DNA of 64,000 nt from Mugil cephalus (GCF_022458985.1 NC_061783.1:12390913-12454912); one strand, 5' to 3'; positions 1-12,682 are shown, counted from the stretch's first letter. Made by a program: numbers and translations. The notes: generated by a model from the letters alone, not told the origin.

Positions 1-119
1 CATGTGATCTTTAAATAAATACATAAAACTTAACCTGAATAACACAAGTGTAAATAAATCCTCCTCTCAAGAGCTGAAATTGTAACAAAATAACATCAAT
101 GTGTTTTAAAGTGAATTTC

Positions 120-155
<36 letters not shown>

Positions 156-195
156 ATCTGAAAACACCATCTGAACACTAATTTGCTTTGTGCAG

Positions 196-2265
196 GTTGA
201 GTCTGCAGTCAGGCCGCTGCTGGATGCTTACTTCCCCCAGCTGTCCGGTGTGCAAGTGTTGGCCCGGCCTGGTAGCTTCTACGTGGCCTCAGCTTTCAGC
301 CTGGCTGTCAGCGTGATTGGCAAGAAGGTGGTGTCACGCCACTGGGACAGCCTGTCTCAAGGTGAGTTCTCTCAGAGGCCGTTTTCTTATTTCTGTTTGC
401 ACGTAGTCAGAACGAACCCAGCAGAGGTCAGGCCCCACTTTTTTCTCTGTTTCTGACACGGCTATCAAATGTGTTCACACAGGTGAGGACAATGAGGACA
501 CCGCGTTCCTGTACTACATGAATGAGGGTGTTTATGGCCCATTCAGCCGCAAGCTCCTGGGAAACTCCATCCCTGCCCCATCATTGCACAAGGTTAGTGG
601 GTCTCCACCCTAGAGTGTCGACCTCATTCCGGCTTTGCTCTACTTTATAAGGGGGGAAAGGGGTCGTGTGTCATAAGCATCCAAGGAAGCGGTAGATTGT
701 GATCTGTGTGAACTCCTGTTAAAAACCACGCATTGCTTCTGGGTTATTCATTGAAAGCTGTGGTATTTGACCCTTTCTTGCAGTGATCATCTGATTTTAT
801 GTAATCTAATGCTTAATTTCATTTAAATGTCACATTGTGGTTAAGTCACAAAAATGCAAGAAATCCCTTAAAAAAAAAAAGAACTGATTTATATAACTGA
901 TTAATATGCAAAATGCAGCCTTACGTGTAAAAATAGGAATGTACTACAACGTTAATTATAAAAATCTTCAATTTTAATTTCCTGTGCCTGTTTTAGCGTG
1001 TCTTGTTCCAAGCGTAGCTGCTGTCTTGTTACATAACCATCACACGGCGTACTTTAATATCTGTTTGTCTGTCAACCCCGACGAAAGACCTTAAAATGTT
1101 TTCATGAAACATTTCATTTTTAAACTGGATAATCCTTTGGAGCAAAGTGACATAATCTAAACCTCTCCCAACAATGATGCTAACAGCTAACACGCTAACA
1201 GGCTACAATGCACTCAGACGTAAGCGCTAATACTACACGCTATAGTTATGTTGAACTAATTACACACAACAGATTAGAGGATTATTTGCGCTCCACACCC
1301 CCGTCCCTCTCGAAACGGTTTATAAATAAATTGCGGCGCCTCGTCTGCCCACCCCGTCAGATCTGCTCTTAGATAAACTTCACGCTGCTATTTTGCTGTT
1401 GAGCAAACACCTAGAAAAGTACAAGAAAAGTAGAACACCGCTAAAGAGTGCTTGTTTACAGATGCTGTGTTTGGGTCGCACATATTCACGTTATTTTTTT
1501 TTTTTAGTGTGTGCAGTTAACTGTGCTTTCTTTAAATATCTGTGCTCCTCACACCCAGGAAACAACGTACAACTTGAGGAAACTGCACTGTGAAGTAAAA
1601 CCAAAGCCGTGTCTATTTCTAGAACCGTAAAATAAACAAACACGTCTAATGATGTAATGTGTTGTGGCAAGTTTTGTAATTCACTCCAAACACCCTGACG
1701 TCGAATAGCATTCGCTCCCTCCAGTGTAACCACGTATTTATCATGTGCGGTAGAGATGTGATTGAGTGTGACGGATCGGATCGACCAGGAAAGAGCGACA
1801 CGTTGTTTTTCAGTTTTTTTTGCCGGTTTCAGTGACGCTTTTTTTTTCCTTCCTCCCCTCGTCTCTGCAGCGCGCGCTGTGTCCCGAGGAGGCTGTGTAT
1901 CCCAGCAGCCTGTGGGGCCCGTCGCTGGACGAGCTGGACCAGGTGGTGGAGCGCTGCTTGCTACCGGAGCTCAGCGTGGGGGACTGGCTTCTCTTCTCCA
2001 ACATGGGCGTGTGTGGTCTGGAGGAGTTCAGCTGTCTCTCCAGCTCCCCCCAGCTGCCCATCTACTACACCGTCTCCGACTCCGACTGGTGAGTACGGAG
2101 CGGCGGCTCCTCCCTTTGTGACAACGAAGTTCAAATCGTGAGGTGAGCTGAACAGAGAACTGAACGTGATGCTTGGTTCCCGCCCTCAGGTACGAAATGC
2201 AGGAGGCCGGCGTGGCGCTGGACAGCGACATGAAGAACTTCTCCTTGCTGCAGTACAGCGCGTAA
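196..2265 (+). CDS. azin1: Antizyme inhibitor 1, 3' part (four coding exons)
   Basis: The last 189 residues are encoded by exons 196-361, 483-592, 1871-2088 and 2190-2265 (stop TAA), all with GT-AG borders and compatible phases; the 5' exons lie outside the window. The protein is a homologue of ornithine decarboxylase that binds antizyme and frees ODC from degradation, raising polyamine synthesis; it has no decarboxylase activity of its own. The beta-barrel and dimer segments are visible: PGSFYVASAF, YYMNEGVYGPF, SSLWGPSLDELDQ and GDWLLFSNMG. The ending WYEMQEAG..DSDMKNF is the antizyme-inhibitor-1 tail rather than the PEST-like tail of ODC, which decides the name. At the position of the ODC catalytic cysteine (WGPTCDGLD in ODC) this protein has leucine. 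Whether it is the a or b teleost copy cannot be told. Confidence 0.93.
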
Positions 2266-4100
2266 CCACCCTCGGCCCCCTTCCCGGTCCCCTGTCGTAT
2301 TGCACGGATCCTCCTTACCTCTGCTTTCACCGTGTGAGAAGAGAGGTCAGCGTGGTGTTTGGGACAAGAGGCTAAATGTGGTCAACATTCCAGCCGCCTC
2401 GGAGAACGCAGTGTCCGAAAATTTCTTCCAGAATTTCACTTTTTTTTTTTTTACCTCCAGAAGTTGGAAACAGTTGCCCGTTTGATACCTCAGTTGTCTA
2501 AAATGTTTCTGAAAGGTAATCCTTACTTTGCTCCTCCTCCCTCTGAAGGACTCAACAAGTCTTTGTCAGCTAAAAGAACTCTAGGCCAAGCTCAAATGAC
2601 ATTATGCAACAAAATGGATGACTCTATGGAGATGGGACCCCCCGCCAAGTTTGGGGGGTTGGTTTGGTTTCCTAAATCAAATTCAGTTTACAAAATGTAT
2701 AATTGATTTAAATCACATGTTCTCTATTTGATTACCTGTCGAGAGCCGTGTTGATCCTGTGTCCGTTCGACACCGATACGTTTTTGTCTGTAGATGATTT
2801 TTGAAGTGTTCAAAAGAGTTGACGCCTCGTGTGGGTTCTGAACTTCAGACCCCACACTTTGCATAGTTTAATTATTGATGACAATGATGTAACCTATTTC
2901 TATATTGCAGTTCACCTCAATGCATTTTTATTTATTGGATTCCGATATTACGGGGGCATATTTAAAGCTCCATCTTTAAGTGTGTTTCGCCCAGGTATTA
3001 TACTGTGGCCCATCTAACAGTGTTTTCCTGATGAGATATTGATGTGTTTTTTTAACGCTACATGGATTACATGTGCTGTGATCGCCATTCGTGACCTCAG
3101 TGGTTTCCCTTTCCTCGAAAGGCATGATGGAAATGCTTTGGGAGATTCTCTCTGAGCTGAGCTGTAGCTTGAATACAGAAGAGCTTCATACTAATGCACT
3201 CCTCGCCTCTGGCAGAGAGGTTAATGTGGTTTAAAATGCACAAGATCTTTTGTAGGTTAAAAAAATACTGTGATACCCTGAATTTTTAGATCTTCAAAAT
3301 TGTGTCTCCTGTCAAGCAAATGGTTTTTCGCACTCCCAGGATGTTTTTTTTCTGAAGAGTGAACAAATATAATTAATTTGTATCTTCAAAGTCACATGCT
3401 AGTGGTACACTGACTTCGCCTGAGTCCGTGTAAATGTCAAACAACATGCCAGACCTTTTCCTCATGCCTCTCCAAAGTTGGGAGGGACATAATGCACAGT
3501 CTCTTGTACAGCTACATGTTTAATATTAAAGGTGACCTGACTAAACTGCAGTTTGTAAAGAATCCTGCCCTTGTGTGTTACAAGTGACTAATGTATTAAT
3601 TACTTGCTTGTCTAAGGCACTAATGGACCATAGCCTGTTTTTGACTGTAAATTGTGCGTGTTAAAGTAATGAAAGTGATTAATTTAATACATTTCTGACT
3701 GAAATCACATCCTGTGCATGAGTGGTCTTTGGCGCCGGGGTTCGGGACAGTCGTAGGTTCATGTGCGCGACCTGTGTCGCTCAGAAGAGTTTCTCACGAC
3801 TTGTTTCTGGATCTAATTTGTGTTGGATTTCCTGGAAACGGTCTAAGCCAGATTTAGGGCTGTTTGGGCTTTAGAAACAAGAATGAGATCCCTCTGAAAC
3901 CCATAAATTTCTCTGCAGCTTGAACTACTTGAGGTCAGTTTACTTATTAATTGCCTGTATTTTGGACCCTCAAATCAGTTTTAAAAGAAAAGGCTTCCAA
4001 AGATGTCAACACTTTCTGGATATACCATGACCTGAATGACTGACTGATAACCTTCATGCTCGGAGGCTTTGGTGACAAATAAACATGTCAGTGAAGTGCT
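2266..4100 (+). other. azin1: azin1 3' UTR
   Basis: AT-rich non-coding sequence follows the azin1 stop codon. A canonical AATAAA lies at 4078-4083 with a GT-containing stretch after it, giving a 3' UTR of about 1.8 kb; earlier ATTAAA-like signals (near 3526) could give shorter forms. I found no open frame with family resemblance here. Confidence 0.5.
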
Positions 4101-5470
4101 CATCCATCAATGGTATAGTCTGTCCACAGCCCTGCCAACATTACTGTATCTGTTTACAAACAGCATGAAGTCCTTCAGCTTTTGTCAAATTAACAAACCA
4201 CATTTAGGCTGACCATCTGTCCAGGGAGTAAAAAAGAAAACCTTGGTAATTTCCAAAGACGCGTGGAAACTACCTTACATGTCCCGTTAGCGTGTCGCTC
4301 AACAAGGCACTCAGCTCCCTAAGAAACCGTAGTCAACCTGAGGATATGTGTGTTTTAAAAATGAAGCTAAAGATTCAGCTGGAGAAATTTGCTTCAACAA
4401 ATTTACAGCCAGTGATACACTTCCTAAGCTGCATTTATATAACGGGGACCATTAAATCTGGTGTTCATTGAAAGTGACTGTGCGGTAATTAGATTAAAGG
4501 ATGAATAGATGAGCTGGGGATTCACATAGAGAGCTTTCCTTTGTGTTTAGAGGGCGTGTTAACAAAATGGACATTGTGCTTTATAGACAGAAGATGAATA
4601 AAAAACAAAAACCTCTCAGACTGTGCACACTCTGGCAGGAAGGAAGTGACGTGACCAAGCAGCAAGACTTTAGAGTTATGAGGTTAACACACTAGTTATG
4701 TGCTTGAGGAGTCGTCTTGATTACAACAGAAAGTAACTAGATATCCTTGTATTGGGAACCTAATTGGGTGTGAATTTCACAGTGATAAAATCTTTTCCGT
4801 CTTCACTGCTTTGGGTTCAGAGATCGCGTCTTGGCAAGAAGTGCGAACCACTGCAGTCCAGCCATCATTCGAACATCAAACTGCTTTAACACTACAATGA
4901 CCAGATTTGACAGGTGAGCAGTGGTAAGTGTCATGTGTGAAGGAAGTGTGACTGAGTAAATATGCGAAGGTCTGGACTTGTGGTTGTGTGTAATAGACAA
5001 TGAAATATTTTGATTAGATTAGATGAGTAGTAAAAACGATACTGAAGATTGCTAACCGTAGAAAATGTTGGTGACCAGTCGGCCTCCAAGACGTATAGAT
5101 CTGTCTACAAGCGAGTTGACCTTTGTTAGCTGCTAGGCCAGTCAAGTGGGTCACAACGCGTTTGACGTATGTGAGAATTAATGTTTGCAAAACATTATGT
5201 TGGGAATAAGGCTGAACACCTGATTGCGTATTGAAAAAATATTTTGAATCAACTTCATCTAATTAGGTCTAATTATGCATAAAACCCTAAAAATAGGTTT
5301 CGCAGTTGGTATGAAATATTATTCGCTTGTAGCTAGCCATTCTGCGTTCATGCAATCGCTAGACATATCCAAAATTTCTAATAGCTATGCTATGCTAACC
5401 TGTAGCTATCTAATATATCAATTATGCTTCCTCCCTCAACAAAATGGTGGGCCAATTTAACTGGCTACAA
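4101..5470. other. Intergenic spacer azin1-adnp2
   Basis: AT-rich spacer with only short chance frames. I recognise no gene, RNA or repeat family in it. Confidence 0.5.
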
Positions 5471-5484
5471 AAAGTTGCATGATA

Positions 5485-5620
5485 TGACGTCACAGCAGAA
5501 GGACCACCCATTTAGCTCATTTTCTCGACGTCTCATTGGCTAACCTTGGTCATCAGTCACGTGACCGTCCATGGGGGTCGCTGTAGCCACGCCCCCCACC
5601 TAGCTATTTGCTGTATAATC
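5485..5620 (+). promoter_or_regulatory. adnp2: adnp2 promoter motifs (CRE, CCAAT, CACGTG, GC box)
   Basis: A cluster of exact vertebrate promoter motifs: a full CRE TGACGTCA at 5485-5492, an inverted CCAAT box (ATTGG) near 5535, the palindrome GTCACGTGAC at 5556-5565 (USF/TFE type E-box) and a GCCACGCCCCCC GC box near 5587-5598. A second ATTGG near 5765 and a GCGCCATTTTT (YY1-like) near 5822 follow. The cluster stands just before the probable non-coding first exon of adnp2. The motifs are seen directly; their activity is inferred. Confidence 0.55.
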
Positions 5621-5829
5621 AAAAATATCCACTTAGCAGGTCAGATATCACATGAAATTGAGAAAGTGGGTGGTGAAATGCAGCACGTGGGCAGCGCGGA
5701 ACAATGCCGACAGTCTTAGTGAAAGGATAAAAAGTTGTTGAGGCTTTCGGAGGAGAAGTCTCCCATTGGCCGGTTTTCTGTAGCATGCAAATGAGGCAGC
5801 TACGTCAGATCCTGAACTTGAGCGCCATT

Positions 5830-6123
5830 TTTCCTCAATAGGGGGAAGAAAGGGACAAAAGCTGGACCAAAAATAACTTATCTCCGGAGTGGGTTTGCAA
5901 ACACCGCCTCTCATAATTAACTGCGGCGTTCGTCCAGCGGCCGGTGAGGACGCGGGATGCGGCTCTGGTGAGTGTCTGTGCGCGGCGCTGGTAGCACACG
6001 CACAGCGACACACCGACACGCAGAGCGGGGCCGGTGGTGGAAGTGGGGGACGCTAGCTCTGCCTCGGAGGTGGCACAGCGACGACTAACGTTAATCTGCG
6101 CTGGAAAAAAAAAATTGGACGAG
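5830..6123 (+). other. adnp2: Probable non-coding first exon of adnp2
   Basis: CpG-rich sequence ending in a good donor (GACGAG then GTAAAT, intron from 6124). No coding sequence here fits adnp2, whose first ATG is in the next exon at 9035, so this would be 5' UTR. The start is approximate, placed after the promoter motif cluster. Confidence 0.45.
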
Positions 6124-6857
6124 GTAAATATGTGCGAGGAGGCTGTGGGCATCCTCGAGTGGAAAGATGCGCTCGGTGGCCAGGCTCGGTGCCATAAGGC
6201 GGTGCTACCGGGGGGCTTTTTAACGACTTAAGCAGACACACCGTAGTGTTAGCATGGGTGGCAGCTGTGTGAAGAGACATGTTTTGTGTTTTAGTTGGCT
6301 GCAGACACAGATCCCAACACTTTTAAAGGACCACATGTAACTGCAAGTGCAGGGCTTGCTTTCATATGAGCACTGGAAGTGAATTGTGTTTGTGTTGCAT
6401 TGTGCAAATACATCTGTTTAATCCTGTGATTTTATTTATCTTGGTCACATCTGCAGCAAAGAATAATTAAACTCAGGCTTGTTATTTTTATGCTACATTT
6501 CATATTGCAATTAACGTTATTATTTTATGGGATTTTTTTGGCATTGTAAAAAAAATAATAATGTTTTCTTATTTATTTATTTTTTTAGATGTAGAGCATA
6601 AAGTAAGGTGAATATTGTTACAGTTTAAATACCTTATGGTTAATAACATATGCAATGTTCCAACTGTGTTGATTTGGCATCCTTTCACCCAGTCAACATT
6701 GTGGCAGGACCAGCAACAGACTTTAAAACGCTGCTTAAAAGTGTTGCCACTCTTCAGATTTTTCTATATTTCTGCATAAAAATGACCCAAAACATCAGCA
6801 GGATTTTCACTCAGATCATTTGATCATTAAATAATATTACTGTGCATTTAGTTATTC

Positions 6858-6858
<1 letters not shown>

Positions 6859-6896
<38 letters not shown>
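6859..6896. repeat. (AAT)n microsatellite
   Basis: About twelve AAT units immediately left of the Tc1-like element in adnp2 intron 1. Confidence 0.95.
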
Positions 6897-6905
6897 TTGT
6901 ACATA

Positions 6906-7421
6906 TCTGTGAGTTGCAAAAGTAAGTGAACCTTTGTTTTCAGTATGTGGTGACATGTGTGCTTCAGGTCATCGTCTTGCTACATGACCCAGTTGCAATT
7001 AAGATTCATCTCATAAACAGATGTCCTGACATTTTCTGTCTTAAAAATTTGCTGGTATAATTCAGAATTAATTGGTCCACTGGTGATGACAAGTTGTCCT
7101 GACACAGACGCAACAAAACAGGCCCAAGCAAGGACATCACCGCCCCCAAGTTTCAGGGACAGGACGAGGGTCTGATGCTGTTGTTGTTTCGTCTCCAAAC
7201 GTGACGCCTCTCGTTCAAACTACTTTGGTCTCATCAGTCCTCAAAACATTTACCCCATATTCTCCTGGCTTGCTCACAGATGCTCATCCAGCTTGATGAG
7301 CAGGAACACTTTTTTTCCTGGGCTCCTTTGTCCATGCTTACATGCACTTGCACAAACATGTGTTGTGAAGACCGGACTGTGTTGTAGTCCTAGAGGTGGA
7401 CTTACTTTTGCAACTCACAGA
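6906..7421 (-). mobile_element. Tc1-like DNA transposon, internally deleted, with intact terminal repeats
   Basis: Perfect 22-bp terminal inverted repeats at 6906-6927 and 7400-7421 (outer bases TCTGTGAGTTGC) are flanked by TA at 6904-6905 and 7422-7423, the Tc1/mariner target duplication. Inside, read on the minus strand, is a decayed transposase: GGGDVLAWACFVAS and the stretch ENVRTSVYEMNLNCNWVM followed by QQDDDLKHT correspond to the DDE part of fish Tc1 transposases. At about 516 bp it is roughly a third of a full element, so it is a non-autonomous remnant. It lies in intron 1 of adnp2. Confidence 0.8.
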
Positions 7422-7434
7422 TATGAAACACACG

Positions 7435-8266
7435 CATGCATTATACAAGTGTAATACACCCACAGGCCAAAAAAAAAAAAGCTGCCACCTGGATACCACC
7501 TGGACTAAGCAAATAGGTACGAGCCTCTTATTGGATAATTACTGCATGTGTGATTATGCTTCAGCTGGTAACAAGTTATTTAACTCCAACTGATGCAATG
7601 AGTCGCTTCTCATTTCTTAAACAACGATGTGGAAAGACACATCCTGTGGAAAAGATGCCGGTCTGTTTGAGAAGGGTCATATTGTTGGCAGGTGTCAGCA
7701 GAGACAACATCTAAGGACATTGAATCAGAAATTACTTAAACTGGGTTAAGAACTGTCCGATGCATTTATTAAAAGAAGGTCATGAGTCCAGATTTACCCT
7801 GTTCCAGAGTGATGGGGCATCAAGGTAAGAAGAGAGGCAGATGAAGTGATGCTCCCATCACGTCTAGTGTCTACTGTGCCAGCCTATGGGGGCAGTGCTA
7901 TGATCTTGTGGTTGCTGCAGTTGCTCAGGCCTCGATTCAGCAACATTATGCCCAAAGTGTGAGGCCAGCTGACTACATGAAAGACAAGATTACAATGTCA
8001 GGATTCATGGGGCTCAAATAATGAAAGAGTGGTTCAGGGACCATGACACATCATGTTCACACATGGATTGGCCACCACAGAGTCCAGACCTGAACCTCAT
8101 TCAGAGTCTTTGGGATGTGCTGGAGAAGGCTCTGCACAGTGGTCAGATTCTCCCATCATCATCATCATTATATGTCTTGTGAAAATCTGATTATGTTTTT
8201 GGTCATTGTTATGCAGAAATGCAGTAAATTTTTCAGTGGGCCAAATACTTGAGACCCACAGTATAT
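7435..8266 (+). mobile_element. Tc1-like DNA transposon remnant (second family)
   Basis: A decayed transposase reads left to right: the helix-turn-helix part (FEKGHIVG) near 7665, DESRFTLFQSDGA near 7785, the GGSAMI block near 7890, and the terminal [19 protein letters not shown] block near 8065-8135. Several stops and frame changes interrupt it, so it is not functional. The right end (GGGCCAAATACTTGAGACCCACAG) near 8238-8261 looks like a terminal repeat; the left terminus is blurred. It sits directly beside the previous element in adnp2 intron 1. Confidence 0.7.
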
Positions 8267-8364
8267 TATATAATTCAGAAATGTAACTGCAGTATAATTA
8301 CATTTTTTTTTTATTGATTCTTCCTTTCTTCTTCTTCCCACAATTTCAGTGGATTCTGTGGTTG

Positions 8365-8590
8365 CACATACACACCATTGCCAGTTTGTTAGGTCCACTA
8401 CTGAAAATGAATGCTTCCTTGCAGAGTAACAGTTCTTCTCTAAATCATCATGACTGTTATAATGTTCAGTTTGTGTTGAAACCGCTTGATGAAGGTGGTA
8501 ATTCAACTGTAGTGGATGTAGTTTGCGGTGCTGCTGAAATGCATTGAATTAATTACTGAAGTGTTTCTGTTATTCAGCCGGCCGACTAAA
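8365..8590. repeat. Interspersed short repeat, copy 1
   Basis: Starts with CAGTTTGTTAGGT and ends near GTGTTTCTGTTATTCAG. The same landmarks in the same order (ATTAGGTAC, a GTAGTTTG..GGCG core, GTGTTTCTGTTATTTAG) recur at 19610-19815, so these are two diverged copies of one fish repeat, probably a non-autonomous DNA element. No coding capacity. Confidence 0.5.
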
Positions 8591-9034
8591 ACGGGGCTGT
8601 CATATTAATAAAAACATGTGTTGGTATGAGGGAATACAGTCCAGTAGTACGCACAGTTGAATCAACAACTCTGTTATTTTAAACAATTGCTGAATAACTT
8701 CATGAGGTTAAGATTTGGTGCAGGACTGTTAAATTGTAACGCATTTGTCTTTTCACTAGTGTACCTAATGAACTGGCACATGAGCGTAGATACCGCATAT
8801 GTTAACAGGCCTCTGCTTATTTGCATTGAAGTTAACTGTTGTCCGTCCATCTAGCATGTTTTCTCTTTCTTCTTCAAACGTAAATCTGTGGTAGCACTAA
8901 AATGTGGAAGTTAAATTATATTACACCAGTGTGGTTACTCTCAAACCGCTCTCATGTACACTTCAAAAAATGTTTTCATGGTTGTGAGATCACGGATTCA
9001 GATTTGTTTTCCTTCATAAGGCTCGTGAGGAAAC

Positions 9035-12000
9035 ATGTATCAGCTTCCAGTTGGGAACATTGAGAAGATCCGAAAGGGACGCAAGGCAGTGAAGAGCATC
9101 TTGGTTCAGATTGGACTGGAGGACTGTCAAAATCTGCTGAAGGTACGTTTCATCTTTGAAGACAGTGACATTCAAATAGACCTGTGTTTTGTATGGTGGC
9201 CTACGTTTATGTTTTGCTCTTTACCCTCTGATCATTTTGTTGCACTCAAACAGAAATACTCGTAGGAAATGTCCACATCATGATGGCGCAGACAAAGGAT
9301 CTTTCGGAGGACCTCATAAAAAGTGTTGCTGCTCATCATGCTGAGCATTGACTCACGTTTATGAACCACCACCATTAAAACACCAAACAGCAATGGTGCG
9401 CGTGATAGTGTGGCAAAGACAAAACCACTGCTCTTCAACAAGAACATTTCAGCCCATCTGCAGTTTGCAACATCCTGTCTGTGACGCATTGGGGGTGTTA
9501 ACATCCTTGTTTGGGCACGTCCCTCGTTTGTTGCATCTGGGCCAAGACATTTTAGTGTAGCTAATAAACTAGTCATTGCTTGTATGATAATGCACATAAT
9601 TTCACGTTTCACTGCTTGCTATTATTCTCTCAGAAACCTACTTGAATGTGTGTTTCATATTTGTGTGTTGCTTTTAATTGAGATTTGTTTGGGGCGTTTC
9701 TTGTTTGTTCTCCGTGAAGGATCTCGAAGAAGAACCTGAGAAAAATACCGAAGTAGATGACGCCTTTGAGGAAACGGACTGGCTTGATGTCACAGATGGA
9801 TATAATGGCAGACTGCAGAAGAAGGTGATTGTGATATTTTTGACTAAGTTTAATGATGATAAAGAGATTACGCCTGTTGTCGATTTGAAATAACGGACAT
9901 ATTTTCTTCTTTTCTTTCAATTCAGTGGCCTTATCGGTCCCGATCTCTTTGCTGTACCCTGTGCAAGTACTCGTCACAAAACATCTACAACTTCAGGAGC
10001 CACGTCTCCCGCTGCCATGGATATGTACAGTCGTTCTGTGCCCTGGCATCCTGCTCCCAGTGCCTCTTCATCGGGCACCCCAAGGTTGTCAAGAAGCACA
10101 TGCTGTTCTTCCACACCAAGTCCAACTCCCATGCACAACTGCCGAGGGAATCGTCGTTACCCACCCACCGCGGAAATGAGCGGTATCAGTGTCGACGGTG
10201 TGGATTCCCGGCTTCTTCTATCTTTGCGATGAAGAAGCACATCATCCTCAAGCACCTGGAGAGTTTGGCAGAGCAGTACATTGGTTACAGATTAAATGCG
10301 CAAGGGGGAACAACTATAAAGGTCTATTGCTGCAAAGTATGTAAAGTGAACACTGGAAGCTTGGACCAGATGTTGCATCACATGCTCGTCGAGCCGTCCC
10401 ACTATTCAGTCGGCACGCAAGTGCAGGGTTTGATTTACGAGAACAAGAACTATGTTATTAAAACGACTCCTAATGGAAATGGTGTTTATGTGACATTCCC
10501 AAGTATTGCCCCGAAGCAACCTACCATGTTTAACAGTAAGTCGTTGGTCTTACCGAGTAACGGTCAACCTACTGGGACTGTGGTGGCTTTACAGCAACTA
10601 CAAGGAACTGCAAACAGCACGACTCTGATCTGTGCTCCTGGAAGTAACCAAGCTTTGCTGCCCCCTCAAGCCTCAGCGCTAGTGCAGCTGGCTAGCGCTG
10701 AGGCTAAAGGTTTGCTCCAGCCTGGTGCTACGATAGCCCTCCGAAGTGCTTTGCCCCACGGGCCATCTATGGTCCAACTTCCCACATTATCTAACGTGTC
10801 TCTAAAACCCACACCAGTGACTTTGGCTCCTGCTCAATCGCAACAGACCCTGCAAGCGCAGCAGATCCTAGTTCCACCAGCACCACAGGTCACTGTTACA
10901 GCTGGAACTGGGACCATACCTGCACCCGCTTTGGCTGCACAGAATCTGTCAACAAACCAAACTGCCCTACAAGGCACCATGCTGACCTCACAGTCTCTGC
11001 TGAGTCACCTGATCCCGACCGGCAACAAGGTGAACGGCATGCCCACGTACACTTTCGCTCCGCTGCAGGTAGCAATGCCCGTCTCTCAGAGCACAAGTAC
11101 TCCTCTAAAGACTGTTGATCAAACAAGCAACTCCTTACCACAAACTAAGAAATGGATTACCTGTCCACTCTGCAACGAACTCTTCCCTTCCAACGTCTTT
11201 GACATTCACACGGAGGTCGCCCACCAGACAAAATCCAGTACATTAAAGTCAGAAAGTGTGGCTGCACGGGCTCCATTCCTGAAGAAAATGCCTGACAAAA
11301 CTGTCAAATGCCTAACATGCAAAATTCTGCTGTCAGAAAAGAGCGTCTTCCAGCATCTGCTCCACGGCCTGAATTGTTTACACTGCACGGGCTTATTTTT
11401 TTCAATCAAGCAGCTTGCTGAGCACGTGAAGCAACACAACCCCTCAAGCAAGGCGTACTGTGATTTGCTGAGACAGAAGTACAGGGTCTACACTAAAGGT
11501 AACGGCTCGATCCTGTTCCCTTACTTCGACGTCCAGACCACTGCACCAAAAGAGGTCCTGGGAGACATGGAGGTCAATCTCGCCCTGGTCACAAATTCAC
11601 TGGACCTGATCTTCTTTAAGCTGCAGCCCAGCAGCCAGTCGGAGATCTGCCAGGTACCTGTGAAAATCAACAGTGCCTACTGCCCTTTCTGCGACGAGAA
11701 GTTTCCGCTTGAATCCAAACACCTCCAGCACCTGAAGCAGAAGCACTTTGTGGCGCCCACGATTCACGCCATCCTCAAAACGGAGGCCTTCAAGTGCATA
11801 TACTGCAACGGCGTGTACACGGGGAAGGTCACGCAGCAGGCCGTGATGCTCCACATTCAGCGATGCCGGTGTTCCCCGAAACCGCCGCAGCCGCCTCCGC
11901 CGCCGCCTCCAGCGCCCAAACCCGCAGCGGCCCCACCACAGCCGCCAAAAACGGTGCAGCAGCTCAGCCCGGCGCACGGCCTCTATTTCCTCCAAATGCC

Positions 12001-12682
12001 ACAAGGGCTGACCGTGAAACAGACATTAACTCCGGCTCGCGTTATCGCCGCTCCCCCCATAGCTCCGAGACAGACGGAGCCTCCAGAAACGGAGGCGGAG
12101 ATGCAGTCGAAGAAGAGGCTGGAGGCGGCGTGGAGGCAGGTGATGGAGGCCAACAAACGAGAGCGAGAAAAAAAGGCGGCCATGCGCAGGAAGCGCGAGA
12201 AGGAAAAGTCGGTGCCCACTCCGGAGCCTCCGGAGGTCCACGTCAGCCCCACGGTCAAGCTGGTGTTGGAGCCCACGGCGAACGAGTGCCGCAGCAGCGA
12301 GGAGCGCAGAGACTTCGTATCCAAATACTTCAACGTGAACCCCTACGCGACCAAAGGCGAGACCGACGAGCTGTGCAAGAGGCTGTCTCTCGCGAAATAC
12401 GAGCTGGCGGCGCTTTTCGGCAAGAAGCGCAGCAAGTGCATGAAGACCCTGAAGAGGAGCACGGCCGCCGTCCTCCTCGGGTTCAACATGACAGAACTGA
12501 GCAAAGTGAAGCACAACCTCTTGATCCCGGAGCAGCAGCCGACTGACGCCGCAGAGCCGCCGGCCGCCGCCGCCGCCGCGGCAGCCGGGAAAGCTGGAAA
12601 CAGTGAGGATGGACCAGAACCGATGGATGAAAGTGTAAATGAGAAAGCTGCCGAAGGGGAACAGGTGGAGCCGATGGAGTGA
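9035..12682 (+). CDS. adnp2: ADNP homeobox protein 2 (zinc fingers + homeodomain)
   Basis: Coding exons 9035-9142, 9720-9824 and 9926-12682 join in phase 0 to give 989 residues. The start MYQLPVGNIEKIRK matches the ADNP/ADNP2 N-terminus. C2H2-type fingers include CTLCKYSSQNIYNFRSH, CRRCGFPASSIFAMKKH, CPLCNELFPSNVFDIH, CLTCKILLSE, CPFCDEKFPLESKHLQH and CIYCNGVYTG. An atypical homeodomain lies at about residues 862-925 (DFVSKYFNVNPYATKG .. KKRSKCMKTLK), followed by LLGFNMTELSKVKH. LIPTGNKVNGMPTYTFAPL and LFPYFDVQTTAPKE are ADNP2-specific, which separates it from adnp. A PxVxL motif (PTVKL, 846-850) is of the HP1-binding type. Low-complexity proline and alanine runs occur near residues 725-745 and at the C-terminus. 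Nuclear chromatin or transcription factor by family. The single large last exon is typical of the family. Confidence 0.95.

Noticed and set aside
11794-12546. 250-codon frame in the adnp2 last exon, alternative plus frame
   Set aside because: It overlaps the conserved zinc-finger and homeodomain region in a GC-rich part; composition (Arg, Gly, Ala) is what a shadow frame gives.
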